Origin: Gordius sp. MW1
Lineage: Eukaryota; Nematomorpha; Gordioida; Gordea; Gordiidae
Direction of reading: 5' to 3'
Length of the DNA stretch: 64,000 bases
Assembly: GCA_964036665.1 (NCBI GenBank)
Contig: OZ038532.1
Span: 14,340,537-14,404,536 of the forward strand
Below are positions 25,026-38,900 of this stretch, piece by piece (position 1 is the stretch's first letter; each line of letters begins with the position of its first letter). Made by a program: the position numbers and the translations under genes. Below the pieces are notes generated by a model, which saw only the letters and a program-made list of their open reading frames with translations, did no database searches and was not told the origin of the DNA.

Positions 25026-28000
25026 ATAGTTCTCGCAGCTTAAAACCTCTTTTCGGAAGTCAATCGAGGATAATAGGATTCTCAAATTGGCTTACTTTTA
25101 TATATTTTTTCATGCTCTTTCACATAGAATTGAAAAAAATAAATATTCTACCTCAAAATTTTCACATATTTTTCTTTGAACCGTATTCATCCGATGAAAG
25201 TTGTCGTTTTCAGACGTGGTTTCTATGATCCCAAGTAAAAATTTATCAGAATCAGAGAAATGTTACTTTGAAATCATGATCGCATAGTGCATTTTTGAAA
25301 AATTAAACACTCACGTTGCGATACAACAAACTAATCGCGACAATAAAACGTTGTCTTTTGTCAAAATGAATAGTTCTGGCAGCTTAAAACCTCTTTTCGG
25401 AAGTAAATCGAGGATAATAGGATTCTCAAATTGGCTTACTTTTATATATTTTTTCATGCTCTTTCACATAGAATTGAAAAAAATAAATATTTTTACCTCA
25501 AAATTTTTCACATATTTTTCTTTGAACCGTATTCATCAGATGAAAGTTGTCGTTTTCAGACGTGGTTTCTATGATCCCAAGTAAAAATTTATCAGAATCT
25601 GAAAACTATTACTTTGAAATCATGATCGCATAGAGCCATTTTCAAAAATTAAGCATCACGTTGCGATACAACAAACTAATCGCAACAATAAAACGTTGTC
25701 TTTTGTCAAAATGATAGTTCTCGCAGCTTAAAACCTCTTTTCGGAAGTCAATCGAGGATAATAGGATTCTCAAATTGGCTTACTTTTATATATTTTTTCA
25801 TGCTCTTTCACATAGAATTGAAAAAAATAAATATTCTACCTCAAAATTTTCACATATTTTTCTTTGAACCGTATTCATCCGATGAAAGTTGTCGTTTTCA
25901 GACGTGGTTTCTATGATCCCAAGTAAAAATTTATCAGAATCAGAGAAATGTTACTTTGAAATCATGATCGCATAGTGCATTTTTGAAAAATTAAACACTC
26001 ACGTTGCGATACAACAAACTAATCGCGACAATAAAACGTTGTCTTTTGTCAAAATGATAGTTCTCGCAGCTTAAAACCTCTTTTCGGAAGTCAATCGAGG
26101 ATAATAGGATTCTATTGGCTTACTTTTATATATTTTTTCATGCTCTTTCACATAGAATCGAAAAAAATAAATATTTTTACCTCAAAATTTTTCACATATT
26201 TTTCTTTGAACCGTATTCATCCGATGAAAGTTGTCGTTTTCAGACGTGGTTTCGATGATAAAAAGTAAAAATTTATCAGAATCAGAAAACTATTACTTTA
26301 AAATCATGATCGCATAGTGCATATTTGAAAAATTAAGCACTCACGTTGCGATACAACAAACTAATCGCAACAATAAAACGTTGTCTTTTGTCAAAATGAT
26401 AGTTCTCGCAGCTTAAAACCTCTTTTCGGAAGTCAATCGAGGATAATAGGATTCTCAAATTGGCTTACTTTTATATATTTTTTCATGCTCTTTCACATAG
26501 AATTGAAAAAAATAAATATTCTACCTCAAAATTTTCACATATTTTTCTTTGAACCGTATTCATCCGATGAAAGTTGTCGTTTTCAGACGTGGTTTCTATG
26601 ATCCCAAGTAAAAATTTATCAGAATCAGAGAAATGTTACTTTGAAATCATGATCGCATAGTGCATTTTTGAAAAATTAAACACTCACGTTGCGATACAAC
26701 AAACTAATCGCGACAATAAAGCGTTGTCTTTTGTCAAAATGAATAGTTCTGGCAGCTTAAAACCTCTTTTCGGAAGTAAATCGAGGATAATAGGATTCTC
26801 AAATTGGCTTACTTTTATATATTTTTTCATGCTCTTTCACATAGAATTGAAAAAAATAAATATTTTTACCTCAAAATTTTTCACATATTTTTCTTTGAAC
26901 CGTATTCATCAGATGAAAGTTGTCGTTTTCAGACGTGGTTTCTATGATCCCAAGTAAAAATTTATCAGAATCTGAAAACTATTACTTTGAAATCATGATC
27001 GCATAGAGCCATTTTCAAAAATTAAGCATCACGTTGCGATACAACAAACTAATCGCAACAATAAAACGTTGTCTTTTGTCAAAATGATAGTTCTCGCAGC
27101 TTAAAACCTCTTTTCGGAAGTCAATCGAGGATAATAGGATTCTCAAATTGGCTTACTTTTATATATTTTTTCATGCTCTTTCACATAGAATTGAAAAAAA
27201 TAAATATTCTACCTCAAAATTTTTCACATATTTTTCTTTGAACCGTATTCATCCGATGAAAGTTGTCGTTTTCAGACGTGGTTTCTATGATCCCAAGTAA
27301 AAATTTATCAGAATCAGAGAAATGTTACTTTGAAATCATGATCGCATAGCACATTTTTGAAAAATTAAACACTCACGTTGCGATCCAACAAACTAATCGT
27401 GACAATAAAACGTTGTCTTTTGTCAAAATGAATAGTTCTGGCAGCTTAAAACCTCTTTTCGGAAGTAAATCGAGGATAATAGGATTCTCAAATTGGCTTA
27501 CTTTTATATATTTTTTCATGCTCTTTCACATAGAATTGAAAAAAAATAAATATTTTTTCCTCAAAATTTTTCACATATTTTTCTTTGAACCGTATTCCTC
27601 AGATGAAAGTTGTCGTTTTCAGACGTGGTTTCTATGATCCCAAGTAAAAATTTATCAGAATCTGAAAACTATTACTTTGAAATCATGATCGCATAGAACC
27701 ATTTTCAAAAATTAAGCATCACGTTGCGATACAACAAACTAATCGCAACAATAAAACGTTGTCTTTTGTCAAAATGATAGTTCTCGCAGCTTAAAACCTC
27801 TTTTCGGAAGTCAATCGAGGATAATAGGATTCTCAAATTGGCTTACTTTTATATATTTTTTCATGCTCTTTCACATAGAATTGAAAAAAATAAATATTCT
27901 ACCTCAAAATTTTTCACATATTTTTCTTTGAACCGTATTCATCCGATGAAAGTTGTCGTTTTCAGACGTGGTTTCTATGATCCCAAGTAGAAATTTATCA

Positions 28001-30535
28001 GAATCAGAGAAATGTTACTTTGAAATCATGATCGCATAGTGCATTTTTGAAAAATTAAACACTCACGTTGCGATACAACAAACTAATCGCGACAATAAAA
28101 CGTTGTCTTTTGTCAAAATGAATAGTTCTGGCAGCTTAAAACCTCTTTTCGGAAGTAAATCGAGGATAATAGGATTCTCAAATTGGCTTACTTTTATATA
28201 TTTTTTCATGCTCTTTCACATAGAATTGAAAAAAATAAATATTTTTACCTCAAAATTTTTCACATATTTTTCTTTGAACCGTATTCATCAGATGAAAGTT
28301 GTCGTTTTCAGACGTGGTTTCTATGATCCCAAGTAAAAATTTATCAGAATCTGAAAACTATTACTTTGAAATCATGATCGCATAGAGCCATTTTCAAAAA
28401 TTAAGCATAACGTTGCGATACAACAAACTAATCGCAACAATAAAACGTTGTCTTTTGTCAAAATGATAGTTCTCGCAGCTTAAAACCTCTTTTCGGAAGT
28501 CAATCGAGGATAATAGGATTCTCAAATTGGCTTACTTTTATATATTTTTTCATGCTCTTTCACATAGAATTGAAAAAAATAAATATTCTACCTCAAAATT
28601 TTTCACATATTTTTCTTTGAACCGTATTCATCCGATGAAAGTTGTCGTTTTCAGACGTGGTTTCTATGATCCCAAGTAAAAATTTATCAGAATCAGAGAA
28701 ATGTTACTTTGAAATCATGATCGCATAGCACATTTTTGAAAAATTAAACACTCACGTTGCGATCCAACAAACTAATCGTGACAATAAAACGTTGTCTTTT
28801 GTCAAAATGAATAGTTCTGGCAGCTTAAAACCTCTTTTCGGAAGTAAATCGAGGATAATAGGATTCTCAAATTGGCTTACTTTTATATATTTTTTCATGC
28901 TCTTTCACATAGAATTGAAAAAAAATAAATATTTTTTCCTCAAAATTTTTCACATATTTTTCTTTGAACCGTATTCATCAGATGAAAGTTGTCGTTTTCA
29001 GACGTGGTTTCTATGATCCCAAGTAAAAATTTATCAGAATCTGAAAACTATTACTTTGAAATCATGATCGCATAGAACCATTTTCAAAAATTAAGCATCA
29101 CGTTGCGATACAACAAACTAATCGCAACAATAAAACGTTGTCTTTTGTCAAAATGATAGTTCTCGCAGCTTAAAACCTCTTTTCGGAAGTCAATCGAGGA
29201 TAATAGGATTCTCAAATTGGCTTACTTTTATATATTTTTTCATGCTCTTTCACATAGAATTGAAAAAAATAAATATTCTACCTCAAAATTTTTCACATAT
29301 TTTTCTTTGAACCGTATTCATCCGATGAAAGTTGTCGTTTTCAGACGTGGTTTCTATGATCCCAAGTAGAAATTTATCAGAATCAGAGAAATGTTACTTT
29401 GAAATCATGATCGCATAGTGCATTTTTGAAAAATTAAACACTCACGTTGCGATACAACAAACTAATCGCGACAATAAAACGTTGTCTTTTGTCAAAATGA
29501 ATAGTTCTGGCAGCTTAAAACCTCTTTTCGGAAGTAAATCGAGGATAATAGGATTCTCAAATTGGCTTACTTTTATATATTTTTTCATGCTCTTTCACAT
29601 AGAATTGAAAAAAATAAATATTTTTACCTCAAAATTTTTCACATATTTTTCTTTGAACCGTATTCATCAGATGAAAGTTGTCGTTTTCAGACGTGGTTTC
29701 TATGATCCCAAGTAAAAATTTATCAGAATCTGAAAACTATTACTTTGAAATCATGATCGCATAAAGCCATTTTCAAAAATTAAGCATCACGTTGCGATAC
29801 AACAAACTAATCGCAACAATAAAACGTTGTCTTTTGTCAAAATGATAGTTCTCGCAGCTTAAAACCTCTTTTCGGAAGTCAATCGAGGATAATAGGATTC
29901 TCAAATTGGCTTACTTTTATATATTTTTTCATGCTCTTTCACATAGAATTGAAAAAAATAAATATTCTACCTCAAAATTTTTGACATATTTTTCTTTGAA
30001 CCGTATTCATCCGATAAAAGTTGTCATTTTCAGACGTGGTTTCTATGATCCCAAGTAAAAATTTATCAGAATCAGAGAAATGTTACTTTGAAATCATGAT
30101 CGCATAGTGCATTTTTGAAAAATTAAACACTCACGTTGCGATCCAACAAACTAATCGTGACAATAAAACGTTGTCTTTTGTCAAAATGAATAGTTCTGGC
30201 AGCTTAAAACCTCTTTTCGGAAGTAAATCGAGGATAATAGGATTCTCAAATTGGCTTACTTTTATATATTTTTTCATGCTCTTTCACATAGAATTGAAAA
30301 AAAAAAAATATTTTTTCCTCAAAATTTTTCACATATTTTTCTTTGAATCGTATTCATCAGATGAAAGTTGTCGTTTTCAGACGTGGTTTCTATGATCTTA
30401 AGTAAAAATTTATCAGAATCTGAAAACTATTACTTTGAAATCATGATCGCATAGAACCATTTTCAAAAATTAAGCATCACGTTGCGATACAACAAACTAA
30501 TCGCAACAAAAAAACGTTGTCTTTTGTCGAAATGA
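25026..30535. repeat. 4-monomer HOR, ~1379-bp unit built of B-A dimers
   Basis: Four-unit blocks start at 26400, 27778, 29157 and end at 30535, spacing 1378-1379 bp, in the order B, A, B, A'. The B units have AAATATTCTACC, and the A' units follow the rare GATCCAACAAACTAATCGTG, found at 27382, 28761 and 30140. A related but slightly different block (B, A, B, X; 1373 bp) precedes them at 25026. A and B alternate, so a 690-bp dimer is also visible. Differences among copies are scattered, such as CATAGCACAT in two of three copies. A 12-base A run at 30297-30308 is a local expansion in the last A' unit. Confidence 0.93.
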
Positions 30536-33500
30536 TAGTTCTCGCAGCTTAAAACCTCTTTTCGGAAGTCAATCGAGGATAAAAGGATTCTCAAATTGGC
30601 TTACTTTTATATATTTTTTCATGATCTTTCACATAGAATCGAAAAAAATAAATATTTTTCCCTCAAAATTTTTCACATATTTTTCTTTGAACCGTATTCA
30701 TCCGATGAAAGTAGTCGTTTACAGACGTGGTTTCCATGATCCCAAGTAAAAATTTATCAGAATCTAAAAACTATTACTTTGAAATAATCGCATAAAGCAG
30801 TTTTCAAAAATTCAGCACTCACGTTGCGATACAACAAACTAATGGCAACAATAAAACGTTGTCTTTTGTCAAAATGAATAGTTCTGGCAGCTTAAAACCT
30901 CTTTTCGGAAGTAAATCGAGGATAATAGGATTCTCAAATTGACTTACTTTTATATATTTTTTCATGCTCTTTCCCATAGAATCGAAAAAAATAAATATTT
31001 TTACCTCAAAATTTTTCACATATTTTTCTTTCAACCGTATGCATCCGATGAAAGTTGTCGTTTTCAGACGTGGTTTCGATGATAAAAAGTAAAATTTTAT
31101 CAGAATCAGAAAACTATTACTTTAAAATCATGATCGCATAGTGCATTTTTGAAAAATTAATCACTCACGTTGCGATACAACAAACTAATCGCAACAATAA
31201 AACGTTGTCTTTTGTCAAAATGATAGTTCTCGCAGCTTAAAACCTCTTTTCGGAAGTCAATCGAGGATAATAGGATTCTCAAATTGGCTCACTTTTATAT
31301 ATTTTTTTATGCTCTTTCACATAGAATTGAAAAAAATAAATATTCTACCTCAAAATTTTTCACATATTTTTCTTTGAACCGTATTCATCCGATAAAAGTT
31401 GTCGTTTTCAGACGTGGTTTCTATGATCCCAAGTAAAAATTTATCAGAATCAGAGAAATGTTACTTTGAAATCATGATCGCATAGTGCATTTTTAAAAAA
31501 TTAAACACTCACGTTGCGATACAACAAACTAATCGCAACAATAAAACGTTGTCTTTTGTCAAAATGATAGTTCTCGCAGCTTAAAACCTCTTTTCGGAAG
31601 TTTATCGAGGATAATAGGATTCTCAAATTGGCTTACTTTTATATATTTTTTTATGCTCTTTCACATAGAATCGAAAAAAATAAATATTTTTACCTCAAAA
31701 TTTTTCACATATTTTTCTTTCAACCGTATGCATCCGATGAAAGTTGTCGTTTTCAGACGTGGTTTCGATGATAAAAAGTAAAAATTTATTAGAATCAGAA
31801 AACTATTACTTTAAAATCATGATCGCAAAGAGCCATTTTCAAAAATTAGGCTTCACGTTGCGATACAACAAACTAATCGCAACAATAAAACGTTGTCTTT
31901 TGTCAAAATGATAGTTCTCGCAGCTTAAAACCTCTTTTCGGAAGTCAATCGAGGATAATAGGATTCTCAAATTGGCTTACTTTTATATATTTTTTCATGC
32001 TCTTTCACATAGAATTGAAAAAAATAAATATTCTTACCTCAAAATTTTTCACATATTTTTCTTTGAACCGTATTCATCCGATGAAGGTTGTCGTTTTCAG
32101 ACGTGGTTTCTATGATCCCAAGTAAAAATTTATCAGAATCAGAGAAATGTTACTTTGAAATTATGATCGCGTAGTGCATTTTTGAAAAATTAAACACTCA
32201 CGTTGCGATACAACAAACTAATCGCAACAATAAAACGTTGTCTTTTGTCAAAATGAATAGTTCTGGCAGCTTAAAACATCTTTTCGGAAGTAAATCGAGA
32301 ATAATAGGATTCTCAAATTGGCTTACTTTTATATATTTTTTCATGCTCTTTCACATAGAATCGAAAAAAATAAATATTTTTACCTCAAAATTTTTCACAT
32401 ATTTTTCTTTCAACCGTATGCATCCGATGAAAGTTGTCGTTTTCAGACGTGGTTTCTATGATCCCAAGTAAAAATTTTTCAGAATCAGAGAAATGTTACT
32501 TTGAAATCATGATCGCATAGTGCATTTTTGAAAAATTAAGCACTCACGTTGTGATACAACAAACTAATCGCAACAATAAAACGTTGTCTTTTGTCAAAAT
32601 GATAGTTCTCGCAGCTTAAAACCTCTTTTCGGAAGTCAATCGAGGATAATAGGATTCTCAAATTGGCTTACTTTTATATATTTTTTCATGCTCTTTCACA
32701 TAGAATTGAAAAAAATAAATATTCTTACCTCAAAATTTTTCACATATTTTTCTTTGAACCGTATTCATCCGATGAAGGTTGTCGTTTTCAGACGTGGTTT
32801 CTATGATCCCAAGTAAAAATTTATCAGAATCAGAGAAATGTTACTTTGAAATCATGATCGCATAGTGCATTTTTGAAAAATTAAACACTCACGTTGCGAT
32901 ACAACAAACTAATCGCAACAATAAAACGTTGTCTTTTTTCAAAATGAATAGTTCTGGCAGCTTAAAACCTCTTTTCGGAAGTAAATCGAGGATAATAGGA
33001 TTCTCAAATTGGCTTACTTTTATATATTTTTTCATGCTCTTTCACATAGAATCGAAAAAAATAAATATTTTTACCTCAAAATTTTTCACATATTTTTCTT
33101 TCAACCGTATGCATCCGATGAAAGTTGTCGTTTTCAGACGTGGTTTCTATGATCCCAAGTAAAAATTTTTCAGAATCAGAGAAATGGTACTTTGAAATCA
33201 TGATCGCATAGTGCATTTTTGAAAAATTAAGCACTCACGTTGTGATACAACAAACTAATCGCAACAATAAAACGTTGTCTTTTGTCAAAATGATAGTTCT
33301 CGCAGCTTAAAACCTCTTTTCGGAAGTTTATCGAGGATAATAGGATTCTCAAATTGGCTTACTTTTATATATTTTTTCATGCTCTTTCACATAGAATTGA
33401 AAAAAATAAATATTTTTACCTCAAAATTTTTCACATATTTTTCTTTGAACCGTATTCATCCGATGAAAGTTGTCGTTTTCAGACGTGGTTTCTATGATCT

Positions 33501-35962
33501 CAAGTAAAAATTTATCAGAATCTGAAAACTATTACTTTGAAATCATGATCGCATAGAGCCATTTTCAAAAATTAAGCATCACGTTGCGATACAACAAACT
33601 AATCGCAACAATAAAACGTTGTCTTTTGTCAAAATGATAGTTCTCGCAGCCTAAAACCTCTTTTCGGAAGTCAATCGAGGATAAAAGGATTCTCAAATTG
33701 GCTTACTTTTATATATTTTTTCATGCTCTTTCACATAGAATCGAAAAAAATAAATATTTTTCCCATAATATTTTTCACATATTTTTCTTTGAACCGTATT
33801 CATCCGATGAAAGTTGTCGTTTACAGACGTGGTTTCCATGATCACAAGTAAAAATTTATCAGAATCTAAAAACTATTACTTTGAAATAATCGCATAGAGC
33901 AGTTTTCAAAAATTCAGCACTAACGTTGCGATACAACAAACTAATCGCAACAATAAAACGTTGTCTTTTGTCAAAATGAATAGTTCTGGCAGCTTAAAAC
34001 CTCTTTTCGGAAGTAAATCGAGGATAATAGGATTCTCAAATTGGCTTACTTTTATATATTTTTTCATGCTCTTTCCCATAGAATCGAAAAAAATAAATAT
34101 TTTTACCTCAAAATTTTTCACATGTTTTTCTTTCAACCGTATGCATCCGATGAAAGTTGTCGTTTTCAGACGTGGTTTCGATGATAAAAAGTAAAAATTT
34201 ATCAGAATCAGAAAACTATTACTTTAAAATCATGATCGCATAGTGCATTTTTGAAAAATTAAGCACTCACGTTGCGATACAACAAACTAATCGCAACAAT
34301 AAAACGTTGTCTTTTGTCAAAATGAATAGTTCTGGCAGCTTAAAACCTCTTTTCGGAAGTAAATCGAGGATAATAGGATTCTCAAATTGGCTTACTTTTA
34401 TATATTTTTTCATGCTCTTTCACATAGAATCGAAAAAAATAAATATTTTTACCTCAAAATTTTTCACATATTTTTCTTTCAACCGTATGCATCCGATGAA
34501 AGTTGTCGTTTTCAGACGTGGTTTCTATGATCCCAAGTAAAAATTTTTCAGAATCAGAGAAATGTTACTTTGAAATCATGATCGCATAGTGCATTTTTGA
34601 AAAATTAAGCACTCACGTTGTGATACAACAAACTAATCGCAACAATAAAACGTTGTCTTTTGTCAAAATGATAGTTCTCGCAGCTTAAAACCTCTTTTCG
34701 GAAGTTTATCGAGGATAATAGGATTCTCAAATTGGCTTACTTTTATATAATTTTTCATGCTCTTTCACATAGAATTGAAAAAAATAAATATTTTTACCTA
34801 AAAATTTTTCACATATTTTTCTTTCAACCGTATTCATCCGATGAAAGTTGTCGTTTTCAGACGTGGTTTCTATGATCCCAAGTAAAAATTTTTCAGAATC
34901 AGAGAAATGTTACTTTGAAATCATGATCGCATAGTGCATTTTTGAAAAATTAAGCACTCAAGTTGTGATACAACAAACTAATCGCAACAATAAAACGTTG
35001 TCTTTTGTCAAAATGATAGTTCTCGCAGCTTAAAACCTCTTTTCGGAAGTCAATCGAGGATAATAGGATTCTCAAATTGGCTTACTTTTATATATTTTTT
35101 CATGCTCTTTCCCATAGAATCGAAAAAAATAAATATTTTTACCTCAAAATTTTTCACATATTTTTCTTTCAACCGTATGCATCCGATGAAAGTTGTCGTT
35201 TTCAGACGTGGTTTCGATGATAAAAAGTAAAAATTTATCAGAATCAGAAAACTATTACTTTAAAATCATGATCGCATAGTGCATTTTTGAAAAATTAAGC
35301 ACTCACGTTGCGATACAACAAACTAATCGAAACAATAAAACGTTGTCTTTTGTCAAAATGAATAGTTCTGGCAGCTTAAAACCTCTTTTCGGAAGTAAAT
35401 CGAGGATAATAGGATTCTCAAATTGGCTTACTTTTATATATTTTTTCATGCTCTTTCCCATAGAATCGAAAAAAATAAATATTTTTACCTCAAAATTTTT
35501 CACATGTTTTTCTTTCAACCGTATGCATCCGATGAAAGTTGTCGTTTTCAGACGTGGTTTCGATGATAAAAAGTAAAAATTTATCAGAATCAAAGAAATG
35601 TTACTTTGAAATCATGATCGCATAGTGCATTTTTGAAAAATTAAACACTCACGTTGCGATACAACAAACTAATCGCAACAATAAAACGTTGTCTTTTGTC
35701 AAAATGGATAGTTCTGGCAGCTTAAAACCTCTTTTCGGAAGTAAATCGAGGATAATAGGATTCTCAAATTGGCTTACTTTTATATATTTTTTCATTCTCT
35801 TTCACATAGAATCGAAAAAAATAAATATTTTTACCTAAAAATTTTTCACATATTTTTCTTTCAACCGTATGCATCCGATGAAAGTTGTCGTTTTCAGACG
35901 TGGTTTCTATGATCCCAAGTAAAAATTTTTCAGAATCAGAGAAATGTTACTTTGAAATCATG
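30536..35962. repeat. Second satellite subfamily, irregular dimer-based segment
   Basis: The variant set changes here. CGGAAGTTTATCG appears first at 31601, CGTTGTGATAC near 32550, GATGAAGGTTGTCG near 32085 and AAAATTTTTCAG near 32472. Repeats inside the segment include a two-unit tandem duplication of 691 bp (32238 and 32929). There is a nine-unit offset linking GATAAAAGGATTC with GAAATAATCGCATA near 30571-30793 and 33682-33896. A further link of about 4141 bp joins 31822 to 35963 (GCAAAGAGCC with TTAGGCTTCACG). No gene is seen. Confidence 0.82.
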
Positions 35963-38900
35963 ATCGCAAAGAGCCATTTTCAAAAATTAGGCTTCACGTT
36001 GCGATACAACAAACTAATCGCAACAATAAAACGTTGTCTTTTGTCAAAATGATAGTTCTCGCAGCTTAAAACCTCTTTTCGGAAGTCAATCGAGGATAAT
36101 AGGATTCTCAAATTGGCTTACTTTTATATATTTTTTCATGCTCTTTCACATAGAATTGAAAAAAATAAATATTCTTACCTCAAAATTTTTCACATATTTT
36201 TCTTTGAACCGTATTCATCCGATGAAGGTTGTCGTTTTCAGACGTGGTTTCTATGATCCCAAGTAAAAATTTATCAGAATCAGAGAAATGTTACTTTGAA
36301 ATCATGATCGCATAGTGCATTTTTGAAAAATTAAACACTCACGTTGCGATACAACAAACTAATCGCAACAATAAAACGTTGTCTTTTGTCAAAATGAATA
36401 GTTCTGGCAGCTTAAAACCTCTTTTCGGAAGTAAATCGAGGATAATAGGATTATCAAATTGGCTTACTTTTATATATTTTTTTATGCTCTTTCACATAGA
36501 ATCGAAAAAAATAAATATTTTTACCTCAAAATGTTTCACATATTTTTCTTTCAACCGTATGCATTCCGATGAAAGTTGTCGTTTTCAGACGTGGTTTCTA
36601 TGATCCCAAGTAAAAATTTTTCAGAATCAGAGAAATGTTACTTTGAAATAATGATCGCATAGTGCATTTTTGAAAAATTAAGCACTCACGTTGTGATACA
36701 ACAAACTAATCGCAACAATAAAACGTTGTCTTTTGTCAAAATGATAGTTCTCGCAGCTTAAAACCTCTTTTCGGAAGTTTATCGAGGATAATAGGATTCT
36801 CAAATTGGCTTACTTTTATATATTTTTTCATGCTCTTTCACATAGAATTGAAAAAAATATATATTTTTACCTCAAAATTTTTTACATATTTTTCTTTGAA
36901 CCGTATTCATCCGATGAAAGTTGTCGTTTTCAGACGTGGTTTCTATGATCTCAAGTAAAAATTTATCAGAATCTGAAAACTATTACTTTGAAATCATGAT
37001 CGCATAGAGCCATTTTTAAAAAATAAGCATCACGTTGCGATACAACAAACTAATCGCAACAATAAAACGTTTTCTTTCGTCAAAATGATAGTTCTCGCAG
37101 CTTAAAACCTCTTTTCGGAAGTCAATCGAGGATAATAGGATTCTCAAATTGGCGTACTTTATATATTTTTTCATGCTCTTTCCCATAGAATCGAAAAAAA
37201 TAAATATTTTTACCTCAAAATTTTTCACATATTTTTCTTTCAACCGTATGCATCCGATGAAAGTTGTCGTTTTCAGACCTGGTTTCGATGATAAAAAGTA
37301 AAAATTTATCAGAATCAGAAAACTATTACTTTAAAATCATGATCGCATAGTGCATTTTTGAAAAATTAAGCACTCACGTTGCGATACAACAAACTAATCG
37401 CAACAATAAAACGTTGTCTTTTGTCAAAATGATAGTTCTCGCAGCTTAAAACCTCTTTCGGAAGTCAATCGAGGATAATAGGAATCTCAAATTGGCTTAC
37501 TTTTATATATTTTTTCATGCTCTTTCACATAGAATTGAAAAAAATAAATATTCTACCTCAAAATTTTTCACATATTTTTCTTTGAACCGTATTCATCCGA
37601 TGAAAGTTGTCGTTTTCAGACGTGGTTTCTATGTTCCCAAGTAAAAATTTTTCAGAATCAGAGAAATGTTACTTTGAAATCATGATCGCATAGTGCATTT
37701 TTGAAAAATTAAGCACTCACTTTGTGATACAACAAACTAATCGCAACAATAAAACGTTGTCTTTTGTCAAAATGATAGTTCTCGCAGCTTAAAACCTCTT
37801 TTCGGAAGTTTATCGAGGATAATAGGATTCTCAAATTGGCTTACTTTTATATATTTTTTCATGCTCTTTCACATAGAATTGAAAAAAATAAACATTTTTA
37901 CATCAAAATTTTTCACATATTTTTCTTTGAACCGTATTCATCCGATGAAAGTTGTCGTTTTCAGACGTGGTTTCTATGATCTCAAGTAAAAATTTATCAG
38001 AATCTGAAAACTATTACTTTGAAATCATAATCGCATGGAGCCATTTTTAAAAAATAAGCATCACGTTGCGATACAACAAACTAATCGCAACAATAAAACG
38101 TTGTCTTTTGTCAAAATGATAGTTCTCGCAGCTTAAAACCTCTTTTCGGAAGTCAATCGAGGATAATAGGATTCTCAAATTGCTTACTTTTATATATTTT
38201 TTTATGCTCTTTCACATAGAATCGAAAAAAATAAATATTTTTACTTCAAAATTTTTCACGTATTTTTCTTTCAACCGTATGCATCCGATGAAAGTTGTCG
38301 TTTTCAGACGTGGTTTCGATGATAAAAAGTAAAAATTTATTAGAATCAGAAAACTATTACTTTGAAATCATGATCGCAAAGAGCCATTTTCAAAAATTAA
38401 GCATCACGTTGCGATACAACAAACTAATCGCAACAATAAAACGTTGTCTTTTGTCAAAATGATAGTTCTCGCAGCTTAAAACCTCTTTTCGGAAGTCAAT
38501 CGAGGATAATAGGATTCTCAAATTGGCTTACTTTTATATATTTTTTCATGCTCTTTCTCATAGAATTGAAAAAAATAAATATTCTTACCTCAAAATTTTT
38601 CACATATTTTTCTTTGAACCGTATTCATCCGATGAAGGTTGTCGTTTTCAGACGTGGTTTCTATGATCCTAAGTAAAAATTTATCAGAATCAGAGAAATG
38701 TTACTTTGAAATCATGATCGCATAGTGCATTTTTGAAAAATTAAACACTCACGTTGCGATACAACAAACTAATCGCAACAATAAAACGTTGTCTTTTGTC
38801 AAAATGAATAGTTCTGGCAGCTTAAAACCTCTTTTCGGAAGTAAATCGAGGATAATAGGATTCTCAAATTGGCTTACTTTTATATATTTTTTTATGCTCT

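Noticed and set aside
30297-30308. Poly-A run as a retroposon tail
   Set aside because: It is a local lengthening of the normal A run after GAATTG in an otherwise ordinary A-type unit, with monomer sequence on both sides.
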